Shown one piece after another: positions 61,301-64,000 of a stretch of DNA of 64,000 bases (the stretch's first letter is position 1; each line of letters opens with the position of its first letter). The DNA is from Bernardetia sp. ABR2-2B (GTDB lineage Bacteria > Bacteroidota > Bacteroidia > Cytophagales > Bernardetiaceae), in assembly GCF_037126435.1 (NCBI RefSeq), contig NZ_CP147020.1, positions 2,841,293 to 2,905,292 on the forward strand, written 5' to 3'. Both the position numbers and the translations under genes were made by a program. The notes beneath the pieces are model-generated. The model searched no databases, was not told the DNA's origin, and saw only the letters and a list, made by a program, of their open reading frames with translations.

Positions 61301-63640
61301 ATAATTCAAATAAAATTCTTTATCAATTTTATTACTTTTCTCTTCTAAAGAAGTTATGAAAGGCATAATGATATCCAAAAAGGTAAGTGCTGTTGGAAAA
61401 GCAGATGCCTTTTGTGATTTTTTACTTGCCAATAAATTTATTTCTATACGACGTTCTATGTTTGTTACTTCCTTATCAAAAGTAGAAGAAGAGTTGTATT
61501 GATTTGCAATAGTAAAAATAGATTTATCAAAATCTAAGTTTTTCTCTTTATAATAGGAATATAAAAAGTCTGCAATTTTTAAGTGATAGGTAGAAGTCTG
61601 TTCTGCATCCAACAACTGATAAGCCGTTTGTTGAATTTTGTCATGAGCAAATTTGAACTCTACTTCTTTGAGTAATTCTTCGTTCCATTCCTCTTCTTTT
61701 AGATGCCTATATTCTTGACTATTCTTGGAAACTGGTAATACAAAATCTTCTTTTTTTGCACTCCATAGTATTTCAATCAATTTTGTTGTCTTGATATTGG
61801 TTACATTTTTCAAAACAAAAGCATCAAACCGATTTCCGATACAAGAAGCAATATTTAAGACTTTTATAATCTCCTCTGACTGTGTATTTATTTTCTTTGC
61901 TATTAAATCTACTACGTTATCACTAAGATTAAAGGATTCTATATCGCTTTCTTTCCAAGTCCATGTTTCTTTATCATAATCAAAAAACAGAAGTTTTTCT
62001 CTGTATATTGTTTCTATAAATTGATTTGTAAAAAATGGATTTCCTTTTGTTTTTTGATATATAATTTCTGCTAACTGTTTTACTTCTTCTTTTTGTTTGC
62101 CAAAAGAGTCCATCAACATCGTATTAATAACTGATTTTGGAAGTTCTTTTAGCTCTATTACCTCTGTGGATGAATCAGAAACAATATCAGTTTTGCTTTT
62201 ACCAAAGGGAGATAACACTTCTATTTCATTGCTTCTATACGCATTGATGAGTAATAAATAAGGTATTTTTGTTGTGTTGATGAGTAATAATAAATCTACT
62301 GAAGAAAAATCTGCCCATTGCCAATCATCTAAAAAACAAACCAGTGGGTTTTCTTCTGTTGCGATAGTTGATAAAAAATTTATCATCAAAACATTAAACC
62401 TATTTTGCGCTTCTTTTGCTCCCAGTTCTTCTATTGAAGGCTGTTCTCCAATAATAAGAGTGAGAGTAGGAATGACATCTGTGAGTAACTTTCCATTTTT
62501 ATCTACTGCTTTGAGTATTTTTCTTTTCCAACTTGACACAACCTCATTATCTTCCATCAAAATATACTCACACCACTCTTCAAGAGCCTGTATCCATCCT
62601 AAATAAGGATAATTTTGATTATTTTTATCAAATTTTCCATTTATGAAATAAGCTGATTTTTGGGTAATAGGTCTGTATATTTCACTAATAAGACTTGTTT
62701 TGCCTACTCCTGAATAGCCTACTATATGTAGTGATTGGTATGCTCCCTCACTTACTTTGTCAAAAGTTTGTAGCAATGTTGTTTTTTCTGACTCTCTACC
62801 ATATAATTTTTTGCTAAGGTTTAAGTTTTCAGAAAAATCATGCGCTCCCAAAGTCATTTCTCCTTCATGATTTTTTGATTTCTCAATATCTGATTTTAAA
62901 CCAAAAGTAGATAAATAACGGTCTTCAGCATTTTTTTCTAACAGCTTCATGACAATATCTGATAAAGCAGTAGGAACAGTAGGACGAATTTGCTGGGGTG
63001 TTTGAGGTGTTTTGGCTAAATGAGAATGAACTATTTCCAAAGAAGAAGAAGCCTCAAAGGGCGTTCTACCTACAAGCATTTCATAAAAAGTAACTCCTAA
63101 AGAATACAAATCAGTTCTATAATCTACTACTCTACTCATTCTGCCTGTCTGTTCGGGCGAAATGTAAGCTAATGTACCTTCCAAATATTTAGGATTACCA
63201 AGATGTTTGATATAAGTATCTGTTTTGGAAGCCAGACCAAAATCAATAATTGTTAGTGTTTTGTCCGATTCATTGATTAAGATATTATTAGGGTTTATAT
63301 CTCGGTGTATAATCTCTTTCTTATGAACACGACCTAATATATCAACCATCAAAAGAGCATAATAATAAAACTCCTCTAACTCAAAACATCCTTTCTGTTT
63401 TATAAAATCTTTTACTGAAATACCTGCAAAAAAATCGCCTATTAGTGCATAACGCCCCTCTACTTTCGTTTCTTGATTTACATTTCGCACACCTTCGATA
63501 GACAAACCATCAAGTATGTCCAATTCATTCCTAAAAGAAGCTAATTGATTTAGTTCAGGAAAAGGATCTTTAAGTAGTTTGTATAACTTTTTATTTTGTC
63601 GATATACTAAAGTCTTAGAACTTTCATAGATAATATCCAT
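58373..63640 (-). CDS. 1755-aa protein kinase-ATPase-GAF-PP2C signalling protein
   Basis: A single very large chain. Residues 1-270 are a Ser/Thr kinase: HRDINPNNIL (D114), IIDFGLAS (D133) and SPEQTGRM as APE-like loop. An AAA/STAND-type NTPase follows, with Walker A GYSGVGKTS (308-316, K314) and Walker B LVCFLDDWQWAD (about 434-445). Residues about 650-1310 are helical, TPR-like. A GAF domain (about 1315-1475) and a coiled coil (about 1478-1510) lead to a SpoIIE-type PP2C phosphatase: VSGDFYWV (from 1544), VDCTGHGVPGAF, GMDMTVCLID, MSSDGYQDQFGG. Kinase/STAND/GAF proteins usually end in a histidine kinase; here the output is a phosphatase. Confidence 0.92.
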   Translation of the reverse strand: MDIIYESSKTLVYRQNKKLYKLLKDPFPELNQLASFRNELDILDGLSIEGVRNVNQETKVEGRYALIGDFFAGISVKDFIKQKGCFELEEFYYYALLMVDILGRVHKKEIIHRDINPNNILINESDKTLTIIDFGLASKTDTYIKHLGNPKYLEGTLAYISPEQTGRMSRVVDYRTDLYSLGVTFYEMLVGRTPFEASSSLEIVHSHLAKTPQTPQQIRPTVPTALSDIVMKLLEKNAEDRYLSTFGLKSDIEKSKNHEGEMTLGAHDFSENLNLSKKLYGRESEKTTLLQTFDKVSEGAYQSLHIVGYSGVGKTSLISEIYRPITQKSAYFINGKFDKNNQNYPYLGWIQALEEWCEYILMEDNEVVSSWKRKILKAVDKNGKLLTDVIPTLTLIIGEQPSIEELGAKEAQNRFNVLMINFLSTIATEENPLVCFLDDWQWADFSSVDLLLLINTTKIPYLLLINAYRSNEIEVLSPFGKSKTDIVSDSSTEVIELKELPKSVINTMLMDSFGKQKEEVKQLAEIIYQKTKGNPFFTNQFIETIYREKLLFFDYDKETWTWKESDIESFNLSDNVVDLIAKKINTQSEEIIKVLNIASCIGNRFDAFVLKNVTNIKTTKLIEILWSAKKEDFVLPVSKNSQEYRHLKEEEWNEELLKEVEFKFAHDKIQQTAYQLLDAEQTSTYHLKIADFLYSYYKEKNLDFDKSIFTIANQYNSSSTFDKEVTNIERRIEINLLASKKSQKASAFPTALTFLDIIMPFITSLEEKSNKIDKEFYLNYGALLCINGQLKKSKKIFDILLSHTNNNTERAIVLKQYSDVLQSSGEANKALEYAIEALESLGQKYPKTDEEAQEQTGLLLENLMKDGTVDKLQQLKEAKTDKDLLIGDIYNRAVISTYFANPAWLGLVVTKSVSHVLNSGTSPKCSEAIAWLAMIMCSTQNHKLSYDYAQIALQIAQKYNLLDSKGRTTMLAHSMSLAWKNDYQYTYKQTEEAYQWCHQSGEQQYASFVLLTSYIALLLKSENYQKIYSQCKLWHDYCEKYVPLELGQAKIRLYNHERMMGNPFTEKIDPLVIVEEYEKAQNATDVCESLMEMARTALFFEEYENAYQYSLRALPYVEAGAAGSLLLVALFYHVFVCAASKKFELEKNADSIGEIKAHITSSLEKLESWAKLNEQNFGAYYQCSKAFYHQALNENSIAIYHYLKAIEQSKKYEILFLIAFCKENLAYLYDKENFSIATNELIEALKIYNSIQIKGKNSQLEDRLKTFDTNYSYSSNTDFSDFTIQNTSKQGTTKIASQQNINIDNSSILKASQALSGEIVLDSLLSKLIKILVENAGAQKGVLVIKNQSSWEVMAQWNQIKDYLDVQSSISIQSISKKNHSDILPVSVFNFVKRSKQYLVIDDIKQDSKFVSDFYFKKQKTRSLLCLPILKQNQLVAILYVENTISKGAFHAERVETLKLLASQAAISIENALLYNQMENRVKERTIKLDQAYKELDTKNKSLTSSINYAKRIQDVILPEDDYLKDAVSEEMFVFYRPRNIVSGDFYWVADKGDYTVLALVDCTGHGVPGAFMSLIGNNILETIINVKNIIIPSIILTELDKAVAKILKQDHTSNRDGMDMTVCLIDKKNKKVKIAAAKQDFYYFTDKLNIIKGSKKSIGGSYMKSQKQNHFTDQEISFADKEVTCYMSSDGYQDQFGGEKDRKFMIKNFKLLLQNGANLSIKKQKQKIKTSLQDWKKNTPQTDDILVIGFKLTP

Positions 63641-63932
63641 ATATCAGAAATAATAATAAAATTAGCTAAAATCAGCTACAAAGTAAGACAAAGTGATTAT
63701 TTGTTACTAAAATAGAATAAAAATGTTTTAGTAAAAGCAGATGAATTGATTGAACAATTTTTATTAAAAATCTAATATAATCATTTTGATGTAATTAATA
63801 CAGCAATTTGCAATATTATTTTTTTAAACTAAAAAAAATAAGCCTTTATTTTTATAAGAATTAAAAAGTAGCTATTATTGAAAAGTCATAATTGGCTATC
63901 AATCAACTTTTTTACACAAAACTATATAATTT

Positions 63933-64000
63933 ATGGGCTTAAACAAATCCTTAGATTCTTTACATTCCTTTTCTAAAAAAGGAAATAAAAAAGAACAAGA
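63933..64000 (+). CDS. Start of a further gene (partial)
   Basis: An ATG at 63933 opens a frame that continues past the end of the window (MGLNKSLDSLHSFSKKGNKK and on). Only 22 codons are visible. The hydrophilic, lysine-rich start and A-rich upstream sequence are compatible with a gene, but nothing can be identified. The 292-base gap from 63641 shows no clear promoter. Confidence 0.4.
   Translation, partial: MGLNKSLDSLHSFSKKGNKKEQ

Noticed and set aside
1-64000. tRNA genes, rRNA genes, CRISPR arrays and complete insertion sequences
   Set aside because: None was recognised by eye on either strand. A tRNAscan or ISfinder run would be needed to exclude short or degenerate ones.

Overview
The window looks like a chromosomal segment of a free-living or marine member of the Bacteroidota, order Cytophagales. 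A Bernardetia/Flexibacter-type genome is my best guess, but that is an inference from style and gene content only. The DNA is AT-rich. Starts are preceded by A-rich leaders rather than strong Shine-Dalgarno sites. Several promoters fit the Bacteroidota consensus TTTG-N19/20-TAnnTTTG. The genes include a DnaQ-DnaE fusion, a CarboxypepD_reg/TonB-dependent receptor, a CcmF-type cytochrome c assembly protein, the rplM-rpsI-rpsB-tsf order and many secreted or lipoproteins. No rRNA, tRNA, complete insertion sequence, prophage or CRISPR array was seen.

Layout. 1-3.5 kb: the tail of malate dehydrogenase, then a tight three-gene operon (cupin, unknown 130-aa protein, PP-loop asparagine-synthase-like protein) and galE. 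Behind galE lies the broken tail of a gene whose close relative sits at 11.9 kb. 3.7-11.5 kb: a PolB-type 3'-5' exonuclease, a methyltransferase, an M28 metallopeptidase lipoprotein, a LiaF-like protein, RmuC, a GT-C membrane glycosyltransferase and a small secreted protein. 11.7-13 kb (minus strand): a compact accessory locus with a HEPN-motif protein, a 135-aa protein and a 58-aa membrane peptide. 13-23.4 kb: dnaE, polyprenyl diphosphate synthase, a YcxB-like protein, several lipoproteins and a transglutaminase-like protein. 23.5-35.4 kb: a TonB-dependent receptor, a HAMP-GAF-PAS sensor without an output domain, the CcmF protein, a DUF3298 protein and a zinc-knuckle/TPR membrane protein. 35.4-43.4 kb: lytic transglycosylase, Rel (p)ppGpp synthetase/hydrolase, Nudix hydrolase, lysA, a 51-aa double-glycine peptide gene with its own promoter and terminator, and an alpha/beta hydrolase. 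43.5-49.4 kb (minus strand): the ribosomal/EF-Ts cluster with an extra 74-aa gene, then GNAT, GT4 and SixA genes. 49.7-56.4 kb: an ECF sigma factor with a probable membrane anti-sigma partner and a DUF4097 protein, then clpB behind a perfect palindrome, and a zinc-finger protein. 56.4-64 kb: hemC, a PAP2-like protein, a 1755-aa kinase/ATPase/GAF/PP2C signalling protein and the start of one more gene.

Most of the window is housekeeping and envelope biology. The accessory or undescribed candidates are: the HEPN locus and its decayed copy; the double-glycine peptide gene; the single-chain kinase-phosphatase; the cupin/PP-loop operon; the ECF/anti-sigma/DUF4097 cassette with its NWVxP repeats; and the palindrome upstream of clpB. 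All functions are inferred from motifs read by eye; no database search was possible.
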